From positions 1 through 64,000 of the forward strand of contig CAKTWI010000007.1 of the NCBI GenBank assembly GCA_934630815.1: 64,000 nucleotides of DNA, written 5' to 3'. The DNA is from an uncultured Senegalimassilia sp. GTDB taxonomy: Bacteria > Actinomycetota > Coriobacteriia > Coriobacteriales > Eggerthellaceae. Below, piece by piece: positions 46,942 to 56,133 of this stretch (position 1 is the first letter of the stretch; the number at the start of each line of letters is the position of its first letter). Position numbers and translations under genes: made by a program. The notes under the pieces are model-generated. The model saw only the letters and a program-made list of their open reading frames with translations, was not told where the DNA came from and made no database searches.

Positions 46942-48156
46942 ATGAAACGCATCGTTGTTCTCGGGTCCACGGGTTCCATCGGAACGCAAACGGTCGACGT
47001 GGTTCGGCAGCATTCTGACGAGCTTAAGATCGTCGGCTTGGCGGTGAACTCGCGCGTGGGCGACATGCTCGAACAGGCGCGCGCCCATAACGTGCGCAAC
47101 CTTGCCGTGGGCGATGAGCGCTTGGCCGACCAGGCCATCGCGTCCGAGGTGCGCGAGCAGGCCGGTGCCCAAGGCGTGTGGGGCTTTGGCATGGACGCCG
47201 TGGTTGACCTGGTGCGTCTGCCCGAGGCGGATGTGGTCGTCAACGCGCTGGTGGGCGCCGCCGGCCTGCGCGCAAGCTACGAAACGCTGCGCGCTGGCAA
47301 GGTTCTTGCGCTGGCGAACAAGGAGAGCCTGGTGGTGGGCGGCGATCTGATCATGCCGCTGGCGGCGCAGGTTGATGCGCAGCGTCGCGCGGCGGGCACG
47401 GCCCCGGCGGTGGGCCCGGCCGGCGCCCTCATGCCCATCGACTCCGAGCACGGCGCCATTTACCAATGCCTGCTCGGCGAGTCCGAACGAGAAGTCTCCC
47501 GCTTGTGGGTGACGGCCTCCGGCGGCCCGTTCCGCGGCAGGAAGCGTGCCGACCTTGAGGGCATCACGCCTGCTCAGGCATTGAATCATCCCACGTGGAA
47601 CATGGGGGCGAAGATTTCCATCGACTCCTCCACGCTTATGAACAAGGGCCTGGAGGTCATCGAGGCGCATCATCTGTTCAACATGCCTTACGACAAGATC
47701 AGCGTGGTGGTCCAGCCGCAAAGCGCCATCCATTCCATGGTGGAGTTCGCCGATGGCAGCGTGAAGGCTCACCTGGGTACCACCGATATGCGTATCCCCA
47801 TCCAGTTCGCGCTTAGCTACCCGCAGCGCTGGGAGGCGCCCGTCGAGCCTTTGGATTTCACCAAGCTGGGAAGCCTGGAGTTCGCTCCGGCCGACACCGA
47901 CACGTTCCGCTGCTTGGAGCTTGCCCGTCATGCGGGCGGCGTGGGCGGAACCCTGCCGTGCGTCATGAACGCTGCCAACGAGGTGGCCGTGGCAGCGTTT
48001 TTGGCGGAGCAGGGCAGTTACCTGGGCATCGCCGAGTGCGTGGAGGCCGTCATGGACGCGCACGAGCGCGAGGGCGTTCAGAAGGTGGAAAGCCTCGAGC
48101 AGCTGCAGGCGCTTGACGCATGGGCCCGCGAAACCGCCCGCAAGTCCGTGCGCTAA
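46942..48156 (+). CDS. dxr: 1-deoxy-D-xylulose 5-phosphate reductoisomerase
   Basis: 404 residues. Second step of the MEP isoprenoid pathway, NADPH-dependent. GSTGSIGTQT is the nucleotide loop; ALANKESLVVGG, MPIDSEHGAIYQCL, TASGGPFRG and SIDSSTLMNKGLE carry the metal and substrate residues. ATG 46942 follows GGAGG. Another MEP gene, ispG, lies downstream. Confidence 0.97.
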   Translation: MKRIVVLGSTGSIGTQTVDVVRQHSDELKIVGLAVNSRVGDMLEQARAHNVRNLAVGDERLADQAIASEVREQAGAQGVWGFGMDAVVDLVRLPEADVVVNALVGAAGLRASYETLRAGKVLALANKESLVVGGDLIMPLAAQVDAQRRAAGTAPAVGPAGALMPIDSEHGAIYQCLLGESEREVSRLWVTASGGPFRGRKRADLEGITPAQALNHPTWNMGAKISIDSSTLMNKGLEVIEAHHLFNMPYDKISVVVQPQSAIHSMVEFADGSVKAHLGTTDMRIPIQFALSYPQRWEAPVEPLDFTKLGSLEFAPADTDTFRCLELARHAGGVGGTLPCVMNAANEVAVAAFLAEQGSYLGIAECVEAVMDAHEREGVQKVESLEQLQALDAWARETARKSVR

Positions 48157-48194
48157 GGTTCGCTAGCTGCTAATCGCGTGCATCGTGTGGTTAT

Positions 48195-48229
48195 GGTTCC
48201 GCTTCGGTAACGGGGCGGAACCTCTTTTT
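48195..48229 (+). terminator. Terminator between dxr and rseP, with overlapping TATAAT
   Basis: 8-bp stem (48195-48202 with 48215-48222), then TCTTTTT. A TATAAT at 48229-48234 directly follows and may be the promoter of rseP. Confidence 0.75.
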
Positions 48230-48312
48230 ATAATGAGACGGATTCCATCGCGCGGGGCCATCAAGCGAAGCCCCGCTTCGTCTCATCCGCAACCAAGGCA
48301 AGGAGCCGGTTT

Positions 48313-49428
48313 TTGAACGTCATCCTCATGATCTTGTATTGCACCATCGTGCTGGGCATCTTGGTGGTCATCCACGAAGGCGGCCACTATCTGGCGTCGC
48401 GCGCTTTCGGCGTGCGCGTCACCGAGTTCATGCTGGGCATGCCGGGCCCGAACATCGGCTTCAAGAAATGGGGCACGAAGTTCGGCGTCACCCCCATTTT
48501 GCTGGGCGGTTATGCACGCGTGTGCGGCATGGAGCCGGGCGAGATGAGCCCGCATCTGGAGCCGGTGCTGGCGGCGCTGTACCGTCGGGGCACGGCGAAC
48601 ATGGAGGATGTCGCGCGCGATTGCGGCATCTTCGACGACGAGGCGCTCAAGGCGCTCGATGAGCTGGTGGATTGGGGAAGCTGCACCGGTCCCACGAAGA
48701 AGGACGAGTACAACACGTATCGCGCCGCAGAGGTCATTCCCTCCAAGAAGCAGATCCGTGCGGCGCTTGAAGCCGGCAAGCCCGCGCCGGAGCGCTACGC
48801 CGAAGGCCAGGCGCGCCCAGTCGAGGATGCCCATGCGCTGTTCGAGAGCGAATATCGGCAGCAGTACCGCAGCCTGTCGTTTTGGAAGCGCTCGGTCATC
48901 CTGCTGGCGGGCATCGCGGTCAACCTGCTGTTCGCCATGCTGGTGTTCGTGGTGCTGTTCAGCATCATCGGCTTCGATGTACGGATGCAATCGGGCGAGA
49001 TCACGCATATGACGGTGGACCCGGGCCGCGCCATCGTGGCGGGCTTCACCTATATCGGCATGGTCGTGCAGGCCGTTGCGGGCCTGTTCAACCCCGCAAC
49101 GGCGGCGCAAACGGTGTCCGATTCGTCTTCGGTGGTGGGCATCGCCGTGATGTCGAAGCAGTTCGCCGATGCGGGTTTGGTGCCGTTCATGCAGTTCATG
49201 GCCATGATTTCGGTGTCGTTGGGCATCATGAACCTACTGCCCATCCCGCCGCTTGACGGCGGCCGTTTCGTCATCGAGGTGTTCCAGAAGCTGTCGAAAA
49301 AGGTGGTCTCCATGCGTGCCATGAACGCCATGAGCGCTGCCGGCATGGCCTTGTTCCTGATGTTTTTCCTGGTCATGGTCAATCAGGATGTGCAGCGTAT
49401 TATCTCGGGCACGCTCTTCGGGCAATAG
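48313..49428 (+). CDS. rseP: RseP-type site-2 protease lacking a PDZ domain
   Basis: 371 residues. Intramembrane zinc protease: HEGGH (H21, E22, H25) in TM1 and NLLPIPPLDGG (D315) in a later helix. Between GGYARVCGMEPGE (about 65-77) and FWKRSVILLAGIAVN (about 194) lies an insert about 70 residues longer than usual, including a helical ARDCGIFDDEALKALDELVDWG stretch. After TM2 only about 25 residues precede the next helix, where RseP/RasP proteins have a PDZ domain. It starts with TTG after AAGGAG. Likely cleaves anti-sigma factors or signal-peptide remnants. Confidence 0.9.
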   Translation: MNVILMILYCTIVLGILVVIHEGGHYLASRAFGVRVTEFMLGMPGPNIGFKKWGTKFGVTPILLGGYARVCGMEPGEMSPHLEPVLAALYRRGTANMEDVARDCGIFDDEALKALDELVDWGSCTGPTKKDEYNTYRAAEVIPSKKQIRAALEAGKPAPERYAEGQARPVEDAHALFESEYRQQYRSLSFWKRSVILLAGIAVNLLFAMLVFVVLFSIIGFDVRMQSGEITHMTVDPGRAIVAGFTYIGMVVQAVAGLFNPATAAQTVSDSSSVVGIAVMSKQFADAGLVPFMQFMAMISVSLGIMNLLPIPPLDGGRFVIEVFQKLSKKVVSMRAMNAMSAAGMALFLMFFLVMVNQDVQRIISGTLFGQ

Positions 49429-49458
49429 GGCATTGCGTTCGCGTCGCGCACATCGCGC

Positions 49459-49494
49459 AAGCCGGCAGGGGGTTCGTCCTTTGCCGGCTTTTTT
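49459..49494 (+). terminator. Terminator after rseP
   Basis: 9-bp core stem (49459-49467 with 49482-49490) extended by GGG/TCC pairs, followed by a run of six T. Confidence 0.88.
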
Positions 49495-49540
49495 CTTCGC
49501 CTGTTGCTTGTATACGTTTCGCCAACGAGGGGCGCTACGC

Positions 49541-49549
49541 TGGTAGAAT
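49541..49549 (+). promoter_or_regulatory. Extended -10 promoter of ispG, predicted leaderless
   Basis: TGGTAGAAT, an extended -10. The ATG is seven bases later with no Shine-Dalgarno sequence, so the mRNA probably begins at or near the start codon. Confidence 0.6.
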
Positions 49550-49556
49550 AGCCGCT

Positions 49557-50693
49557 ATGGAAACTAACGAGAACATGGGCAACGCGTGCGCCGCGGCTCC
49601 TTCGGGGGCCGCGGCCTGCCCGTTGCCGCAGGACGCTATGCGTCCCAATCAGAAAACGCACCAGGTGCACGTGGGCAACGTGGCGCTTGGCGGTGGCGCT
49701 CCCGTGGTGGTGCAGTCCATGCTCAACGCCCCGGCCGATGATGCGCAGGCCAACCTTGCGCAGATCAAGCAGCTGGCCGATGCCGGCTGCGAGGTCGTGC
49801 GCATGGCCATCCCGCGCCGCAGCTGCCTGGATACGTTCCAGGCCGTGTGCGAGGAATCGCCCTTGCCCGTCGTGGCCGACGTGCACTTCGACGCAACCAT
49901 CGCCATCGAGGCGGCGCGCCGCGGCGCGGCGAAGCTGCGCATCAACCCCGGCAACATCGGCGGCTTGGCGAAAACCGACGCTGTGCTCGATGCCGCCGGA
50001 CAGGCTGGCATCCCTATCCGCATCGGCGTGAACGCCGGCTCGCTCGACCAGGCCTTGGCCGAGCGCGACGACCTTTCGCTTCCCGAGAAGCTGGCCGCCT
50101 CCGCACGCCAGTACGTGGAATACTGCGAGGGCCGCGGCTTCCACGACCTGGTGGTCAGCGCGAAGGCCCACGACGTCATGACCACGGTGCGCACGTACCG
50201 CCAGCTGGCGCGCGATATCCCGCATATCCCGCTGCACATCGGCGTCACCGAGGCGGGCACCACGTTCCAAGGCGTCATCAAAAGCGCCTCCGGCCTGGGC
50301 ATCCTGCTTGAGCAGGGCATCGGAGACACCATGCGCATCTCGCTCACCGACGACCCGGTCACGGAAATGCGCGCCTGCTGGGCGCTGCTCGGCGCGCTCG
50401 ACCTGCGCCGCCGCAACCCCGAGCTGATCAGCTGCCCCACGTGCGGAAGGTGCCAGGTCGACCTGATCGGGCTGGCGCAGGAGGTGGAGCGGCGCATCGC
50501 CGACCTGGATAAGCCGTTGAAAGTGGCCGTCATGGGCTGCGTCGTCAACGGGCCGGGCGAGGCCGCCGACGCCGATATCGGCGTGGCCTGCGGCAAGGGC
50601 GTGGGCGTGGTGTTCCGCCATGGCCAAACCGTTCGAAAAGTGGAAGAAGGCGCCATCGTCGACGCTTTACTGGAAGAGATAAAGGACCTGTAA
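49557..50693 (+). CDS. ispG: 4-hydroxy-3-methylbut-2-enyl diphosphate synthase
   Basis: 378 residues. [4Fe-4S] enzyme of the MEP pathway that makes HMBPP. Cysteine cluster ligands are in LISCPTCGRCQ and the following GCVVNGPGEA; the TIM barrel begins VQSMLNAPADDAQAN. The first 20 or so residues are a Cys/Ala-rich extension before the conserved barrel. It is directly followed by proS with no gap. Confidence 0.97.
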   Translation: METNENMGNACAAAPSGAAACPLPQDAMRPNQKTHQVHVGNVALGGGAPVVVQSMLNAPADDAQANLAQIKQLADAGCEVVRMAIPRRSCLDTFQAVCEESPLPVVADVHFDATIAIEAARRGAAKLRINPGNIGGLAKTDAVLDAAGQAGIPIRIGVNAGSLDQALAERDDLSLPEKLAASARQYVEYCEGRGFHDLVVSAKAHDVMTTVRTYRQLARDIPHIPLHIGVTEAGTTFQGVIKSASGLGILLEQGIGDTMRISLTDDPVTEMRACWALLGALDLRRRNPELISCPTCGRCQVDLIGLAQEVERRIADLDKPLKVAVMGCVVNGPGEAADADIGVACGKGVGVVFRHGQTVRKVEEGAIVDALLEEIKDL

Positions 50694-52463
50694 ATGAACA
50701 ACGCCAACATCACGCGCATGAGCTCCCTGTATGCTCCCACGCTGAAGGAAGACCCCACCGATGCCGAGATCGCCAGCCATAAGCTGCTGCTGCGCGCCGG
50801 TTTCATCCGCAAGACCGCTGCCGGCATCTACACGTTTTTGCCCCTGGGCAAGCGCGTGCTGACCAAGATCGAGAACATCGTGCGCGAGGAGATGGATGCG
50901 TGCGGCGCCCAGGAGATCCGCATGCCCATGCTCCAGCCCGAGGAGCTGTGGCAGGAGTCCGGCCGCGCCGACGCGTACGGTCCCGAGCGCATGCGCCTCA
51001 ACGATCGCCACGATCACGAGTTCTGCCTCGGCCCCACCCATGAGGAGCTCATCACCGCGCTCGTGCGCGCCGAGCTGCGCTCCTACAAGCAGCTGCCGCT
51101 GAACATGTATCAGATCCAGACGAAGTTCCGCGACGAGATCCGCCCGCGCTTCGGCCTGCTGCGAAGCCGCGAGTTCGTCATGAAGGACGGCTATAGCTTC
51201 CATGACACGCAGGAGTCGCTGCAGGAGGAATACGACAGGATGTACGCGGCCTACGAGCGCATCTGCGCGCGTTGCGGCCTTGAGTTCCGCCCCGTGCAGG
51301 CAGATGCCGGCCAGATCGGCGGCGCGGTCACCTGCGAGTTCCATGCGCTTGCCGAGGCAGGCGAGTCCGCGCTCGTGTACTGCGATTGCGGTTACGCCGC
51401 AAGCGACGAGGTGGGCGAGGGCCTGGCGCGCCCCACGGTCTACGACGTGCCCGAGATGGAGAAGGTGGCCACGCCCGGCGTGCACACCATCGCCGAGCTC
51501 GCCGAGTTCCTGGACATCCCGGAATCCTCCACGGTGAAGGCGCTTTCCGGCAAGAACGACGAGGGCAAGCTCGTCGTGCTGCTCGTCCCCGGCGATCATG
51601 AGGTGAACGAGGAGAAGGCCGCCCGCGCCGCCGGCGGCTTCACCATCCTCACCGACGAGGACATGGAGGCCTACGGCCTGCACAAGGGTTCCATGGGCCC
51701 GGTCGGCCTGCCCGAGGATGCGTTCGTCATCGCGGCAAATAGCCTGAAGGCGGTGCCGAAGTGGGTCGTCGGCGCCAACGAGGATGGCTATCACTACGTG
51801 GGCGCGCAGCTTGGCAAGGACTTCAAGGTCGACCAGTGGGCCGACATCATCACCGTTAAGCCCGGCGACTGCTGCCCGAAGTGCGGCATGGAGCTCAAGG
51901 GCGCGCGCGGCATCGAGGTCGCGCAGGTGTTCCAGCTTGGCGACAAGTACTCCCGCGCCATGAACGCCACCTTTATGAACAAGGACGGCAAGGAGCAGCC
52001 GTTCATCATGGGCTGCTACGGCGTGGGCGTGTCCCGCACCCTGGCCGCCATCATCGAGCAGCACAACGATGAGAACGGCATGATCTGGCCGATGTCCGTG
52101 GCTCCGGCGCACGTATGCATCCTGCCGCTCGCCACCGGCGACGACCTGGTGCAGCCTGCTGCCGAGAAGCTGGCGGAAGAGCTGGCGGGCCTGGGTCTGG
52201 AAGTGGTCATCGACGATCGCAAGGAGCGCGCGGGCGTGAAGTTCGCCGAAGCCGACCTGATGGGCTGGCCGCTGCAGATCGTCATGGGCAAGCGCGGCCT
52301 TGCCGAGGGCAAGGTCGAGATCAAGCGCCGCGCCACGGGCGAGCGCCGCGATATCTCGCTGGAGGCGCTGTCCGAGGCATTGACTTTTGCCAAGGGCGCC
52401 CAGCGTCGTTGGGGCAACAACCTGAACGCCTTCGCCGGCCTGTTCGTCGAGAAGGCCGAATAG
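50694..52463 (+). CDS. proS: Prolyl-tRNA synthetase, bacterial type with INS editing domain
   Basis: 589 residues, class II synthetase. RAGFIRKTAAGIYTFLPLG is motif 1; the YbaK-like INS domain (about 225-385, including STVKALSGKNDEGKLVVLLVPG) removes mischarged alanine; GCYGVGVSRTLAAIIEQ is motif 3; the anticodon domain is C-terminal. The start codon follows the ispG stop directly. Confidence 0.98.
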   Translation: MNNANITRMSSLYAPTLKEDPTDAEIASHKLLLRAGFIRKTAAGIYTFLPLGKRVLTKIENIVREEMDACGAQEIRMPMLQPEELWQESGRADAYGPERMRLNDRHDHEFCLGPTHEELITALVRAELRSYKQLPLNMYQIQTKFRDEIRPRFGLLRSREFVMKDGYSFHDTQESLQEEYDRMYAAYERICARCGLEFRPVQADAGQIGGAVTCEFHALAEAGESALVYCDCGYAASDEVGEGLARPTVYDVPEMEKVATPGVHTIAELAEFLDIPESSTVKALSGKNDEGKLVVLLVPGDHEVNEEKAARAAGGFTILTDEDMEAYGLHKGSMGPVGLPEDAFVIAANSLKAVPKWVVGANEDGYHYVGAQLGKDFKVDQWADIITVKPGDCCPKCGMELKGARGIEVAQVFQLGDKYSRAMNATFMNKDGKEQPFIMGCYGVGVSRTLAAIIEQHNDENGMIWPMSVAPAHVCILPLATGDDLVQPAAEKLAEELAGLGLEVVIDDRKERAGVKFAEADLMGWPLQIVMGKRGLAEGKVEIKRRATGERRDISLEALSEALTFAKGAQRRWGNNLNAFAGLFVEKAE

Positions 52464-52487
52464 CGCTTACGCGAACGCGTATTCCTT

Positions 52488-52516
52488 ACGGGCCCGGCAG
52501 ATGCCGGGCCCGTTTT
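52488..52516 (+). terminator. Terminator of ispG-proS
   Basis: 12-bp perfect stem (52488-52499 with 52502-52513) followed by TTTT; the inner pairs must open to form the loop. Confidence 0.82.
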
Positions 52517-52519
52517 GGT

Positions 52520-52589
52520 TTCAAGGCGACTTGCGTTCGACTGGCTGCGGCCCGCGGTTGTTCAAGGCGGCTTGCGTTCGGCGGGTTGC
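52520..52589. repeat. Two imperfect direct repeats, 41-bp period
   Basis: TTCAAGGCGACTTGCGTTCG (52520-52539) is repeated as TTCAAGGCGGCTTGCGTTCG (52561-52580), with partial similarity continuing to 52548 and 52589. They lie between convergent proS and LysR genes and do not encode anything obvious. Confidence 0.7.
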
Positions 52590-52644
52590 CGCGTCCGTGG
52601 GCGTTCAGAGACGGTTCGCGGCTGGGCGGGCCGTCTCCTTGCCC

Positions 52645-53532
52645 TCATCGTTGCTCGTAGCGCTGCCTCACCCATGTGCGCACGGTCTGTACGAACGCCC
52701 GCGTGGCGGCCGAGGCGGTGTCCGCAGATCGCATGGCGATGGATATCTCCCGGCGCATCTTCAGTTGCGGCGGAAGCACGGTCAAAGGGAGCGTGGCGTC
52801 TTCGAGCAGCAATCCCGGCAGTATGCTGAAACCCAGCCCTTTGCTCACCATGTTCATGACGCTGTAGTCGCTATCAACGGCGAAACGCACGTGCGGTTTC
52901 ACCCCGCTGTTGCGCAGCAGCGCTTCCGCTTCCTGCATCGATCTGCTTCGCGGTTGGATGAAAGGCTCCTCGGCAAGCGTTCGCGCGGGGACGTGGTCGG
53001 CATGTGCGAGCGCATGGTCGGGAGGCAGCAGCACCATGATCGGATCGTCGTGCAAGGGGATGGCTTTAAGCGCCCGTTTCGCGGGCGCGACCAAAAACCC
53101 GCAATCGGCATCCCCGTGCCATAAGGCGCGTTCGAGCTCCGCTTCGTCGTCGATGCACATCAGATGCAGCTCCACGCCGGGGCATTTCCGTTCAAAAGCT
53201 TTCACCATGCCGGGAAACCAATGAGCGGAGATGCTGGTAGGCGCGGCGACGCGCACCGCGCCGCGCTCCAGGCGCCTGAGTTCGGCTATCCGGCTTGCCA
53301 GCTGCCGTTCGCCGTTGCAGACGTTGGAGATCCACGGCAGCAGGTCCTCGCCTTCGGCTGACAGGTGGGCTTCCCTGTAATCACGTACGACCAATTGCAC
53401 GCCCATTTCCTTTTCCAGGGAAGATATCATGCCGCTGATACCCGATTGCGAGTAGCCAAGATCGTTCGCCGCTTGCGTGAAGCTGCCGGTCTCGGCAACG
53501 CGCAGCAGGGCCTTATATTTCGGGTTCACCAT
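52645..53532 (-). CDS. LysR-type transcriptional regulator
   Basis: 295 residues. The winged helix begins NPKYKALLRVAETGSFTQAA and continues SQSGISGMISSLEKEMGVQL; the effector domain follows (VRVAAPTSISAHWFPGMVKAF). ATG 53532 follows AAAGGAG. It has no obvious divergent enzyme gene, so its target is unknown. Unrelated in detail to the LysR protein at 12794-13714. Confidence 0.9.
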   Translation of the reverse strand: MVNPKYKALLRVAETGSFTQAANDLGYSQSGISGMISSLEKEMGVQLVVRDYREAHLSAEGEDLLPWISNVCNGERQLASRIAELRRLERGAVRVAAPTSISAHWFPGMVKAFERKCPGVELHLMCIDDEAELERALWHGDADCGFLVAPAKRALKAIPLHDDPIMVLLPPDHALAHADHVPARTLAEEPFIQPRSRSMQEAEALLRNSGVKPHVRFAVDSDYSVMNMVSKGLGFSILPGLLLEDATLPLTVLPPQLKMRREISIAMRSADTASAATRAFVQTVRTWVRQRYEQR

Positions 53533-53911
53533 ATGATGCTCCTTTGTGGGATGCAGCGGTTTTCGCAAGCGGCGGCGATGGTCTCGCGCCGTGACGACGC
53601 GGACGGGTTATCCACGCGTGCGAGCCCGGCAAGTTGGCACGATAAACGCCTGGGGGAGGCCCCCCAGCAATTGAGTATTGTAGCCGTAAGGGCATCTGCT
53701 CCATCCGACAAGGCAAGGGGGAAGGCCGCGAAGCTCCTGTTTACGCGGGGGACCGGCATTGCGGCGGCCCTTGGCGCGACCGCCGAGGCGCGTAAGGTAT
53801 CGTTTCGGCTTCAACTTCGCGCTTGAGGTCACCTGCGCGGCCGGGCGTGTTGCATTATAGGTATGTAGGGGCTTGCCGAATGTGCGAGCATGTGAAGAAG
53901 GGGAGGCCGAC
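53533..53911. other. Intergenic region with G-rich hairpin
   Basis: 379 bases with no supportable gene. A perfect 7-bp hairpin, CTGGGGG-AGGC-CCCCCAG, is at 53650-53667 and may be an operator or attenuator in the LysR promoter region. The plus-strand promoter of the phasin-like gene should lie near TTGCATTATAG (53850-53860), but spacing is poor. Confidence 0.4.
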
Positions 53912-54274
53912 ATGGCAACGATCGGCGATGGTTTCAAGGACATCTTCCTGGCTGGCGTGGGGGCTATGGCCATCACGGGCGAGAAGGCCACAGATCTGGT
54001 GAGCACGCTTATCGCGAAGGGCGAGCTTACCGTCGAACAGGGCAAGCAGATCAACACCGAGCTTGCGCACAAGGCGGCCAACGCTGCGCAGTCCGCGCGC
54101 TTCGATGCGCTTGAGGCGCGCATGTCGGTTATGACTCCCGAGGAGCGCGAGGCCTTCGCCGCGAAGGCGGCCGAGATCGCGGCGCGCCCGGCGGCGCAGC
54201 CTGTGCAGGAGCAGCCGCAAGCCGAGGACTCCCAGGAGCCTTCCGAGCAGGCCGAAGCGTCCGCCGAGCAATAG
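53912..54274 (+). CDS. Phasin-like small protein paired with UbiB kinase
   Basis: 120 residues. The helical N-terminal half (FLAGVGAMAITGEKATDLVS, then LIAKGELTVEQGKQINTEL) matches the phasin/PhaF-like family often encoded beside AarF/UbiB kinases in Gram-positives; the tail is Pro/Gln/Glu-rich and disordered. GGGGAGG precedes ATG 53912. It is 15 bases from the kinase gene. A true polyhydroxyalkanoate role is doubtful since no PHA synthase is present; a regulatory or lipid-associated partner is more likely. Confidence 0.8.
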   Translation: MATIGDGFKDIFLAGVGAMAITGEKATDLVSTLIAKGELTVEQGKQINTELAHKAANAAQSARFDALEARMSVMTPEEREAFAAKAAEIAARPAAQPVQEQPQAEDSQEPSEQAEASAEQ

Positions 54275-54289
54275 GGGTCGCGTGCTTCC

Positions 54290-55945
54290 ATGGCCGACAA
54301 CACGCTGTTGAAGTACTTCTTCTCGTCGGGTTCCGAGGTGGACCCCGAGGGGCAGTTCAACCTTACGCGCAAATCGCGCACGCAAAGGCTGCGCGAGATA
54401 TACACCATCATGCAGAAGCATCACTTCACGAAGGGGTTCACGCCCGAATCCTTCCGCAGCATGCTGGAGGGTTTGGGCCCCAGCTTCGTGAAGATCGGGC
54501 AGACGCTTTCCACCCGTTCGGAGATCTTGCCCAAGGCTTATTGCGATGAGCTGAAGAAGCTGCAGGCAAGGTCGAAGCCGCTTCCGTTCGATGAGATGCT
54601 TGCGGCCATGGACTCTATCTACGGTGACGAACGCGAAAAGATCTTCGCCGAGATCAACCCCAAGCCGCTCGGAAGCGCTTCCTTGGCGCAGGTGCACAAG
54701 GCGCGTCTTGCCGACGGCAGCGTGGTGGCGGTGAAGATCCAGCGGCCAGGCGTGCGCGCCACCATGGCGCAGGATATCGACATCATGCGTATCGTGGCTC
54801 GGCAGGCGTCGCGGTTCATCAAAGACGGGCAGATGCTCGACTTGCGCGATGTGGTCGAGGAGCTGTGGGCCACGTTTCTCGAGGAAACGGATTTCAAGCG
54901 CGAAGCGGCCAACTTGCAGGAGTTCGCGCTGCTGAACAAGGATGTGGCCTTCATCGCGTGTCCGAAGGTGTATCCGGAGCTGTGCCGCGAGAACATCCTG
55001 GTCATGGAGTACGTCGACGGCATCCCCATCGACGATTTCGAGAAGCTGAGCGCTGCAGGATACGACTTGCAGGAGATCGGCGAGAAGATCCTGGATAACT
55101 ATGCCACACAGGTGTTGGATTTCGGCTTTTTCCATGCCGATCCGCATCCGGGCAACATGCTGGTGCGCGACGGGAAGATCGTCTACATCGACCTTGGCAT
55201 GATGGGCCGCCTGTCCCCACGTGACCGCGCGGGGTTCGGCTCCATCATCAAGGCGGTGGGCATGCAAAGCGCCTCAGAGCTTAAAGATGCGCTGTTGGCG
55301 TTCGCCATCCAGCGCGACAACAACGCCATCGACCATACGCGTTTCCTGGCAGACCTTGATTTGCTGCTGAAAGACTACGGTTCATGCGACGTCAGCGCCA
55401 TCGACGTCGGCCAGCTGCTCTCGGATATCCTGAACCTCACGCGTCAATGCAAGGTCACGCTGCCGCCGTCCATCACCAGCGTGTCGCGCGGCATCGTCAC
55501 CCTTGAGGGCACTGTCATGCCGCTCATTCCCAACGAGAACATGGTGTCCATCATCAACGCGCATATCCAGCGTACGAAGGATACGAAAGCCGAGTTGATA
55601 AGCGCTATGCAGGAATTGGCGCTGGCGTTGCGCGCTGCAGGGTCGGGCACGCTTGATACGGCGAAGTATGCAGGTCAGGCGCTGCACATGCTCACGCGCG
55701 GGCAGGTTAAGGTGAACATGGAGGTTCTGGGCTCCGAGGCGCCCATGCGCAGCCTTTCGATCATCATCAACAGGCTGTCGCTGGGCATTATCGTGGCAGG
55801 CCTGTTTATCGGCTCTTCCATGGTCGCCCTGTCCACCATGGAGCCGCGCGTTCTCGGGGTTCCCGTGCTGTCCTTCTTCGGATACCTGGGCGCGTTGGTG
55901 CTGTCTATCTGGGTGGTCACGGACATCTTGAGGAAGCGAAGATAA
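54290..55945 (+). CDS. ABC1/AarF/UbiB-family atypical kinase
   Basis: 551 residues. Family motifs: FVKIGQTLSTRSEILP (KxGQ), LGSASLAQVHKARL (Ala-rich loop replacing the Gly loop), VAVKIQRPG (catalytic Lys), EETDFKREAANL, FFHADPHPGNMLV and YIDLGMMG (DFG-like). Two C-terminal TM helices (about 495-550) anchor it. UbiB proteins support quinone or other isoprenoid-lipid metabolism through ATPase activity; in this anaerobe menaquinone-related work is plausible but inferred. Confidence 0.93.
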   Translation: MADNTLLKYFFSSGSEVDPEGQFNLTRKSRTQRLREIYTIMQKHHFTKGFTPESFRSMLEGLGPSFVKIGQTLSTRSEILPKAYCDELKKLQARSKPLPFDEMLAAMDSIYGDEREKIFAEINPKPLGSASLAQVHKARLADGSVVAVKIQRPGVRATMAQDIDIMRIVARQASRFIKDGQMLDLRDVVEELWATFLEETDFKREAANLQEFALLNKDVAFIACPKVYPELCRENILVMEYVDGIPIDDFEKLSAAGYDLQEIGEKILDNYATQVLDFGFFHADPHPGNMLVRDGKIVYIDLGMMGRLSPRDRAGFGSIIKAVGMQSASELKDALLAFAIQRDNNAIDHTRFLADLDLLLKDYGSCDVSAIDVGQLLSDILNLTRQCKVTLPPSITSVSRGIVTLEGTVMPLIPNENMVSIINAHIQRTKDTKAELISAMQELALALRAAGSGTLDTAKYAGQALHMLTRGQVKVNMEVLGSEAPMRSLSIIINRLSLGIIVAGLFIGSSMVALSTMEPRVLGVPVLSFFGYLGALVLSIWVVTDILRKRR

Positions 55946-56133
55946 TGCCCGTTCGGTAAGGACTTGAGCGCGATGCGCGGCTTCTTGCGGCGTGCAGTGT
56001 ATATCGGCGTGCGCGTCGGGAAGCGTTGAGCGATAGGGCGTTGGGGGGCTCCGCCGCGAAGATTGCTTTCCATTTTTTGCTTGAGCAATATCGGCGTGCG
56101 CATATTCCGTAGAGGCATGGTTTTGCCTTATAA

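Noticed and set aside
48237..48256. Possible third copy of the islet repeat (ACGGATTCCATCGCGCGG)
   Set aside because: Only about ten contiguous bases match the core; not above chance for this composition.
56001..56101. 14-base direct repeat ATATCGGCGTGCGC at 56001-56014 and 56088-56101
   Set aside because: Short, not associated with a gene or inverted structure; could be chance in GC-rich DNA.
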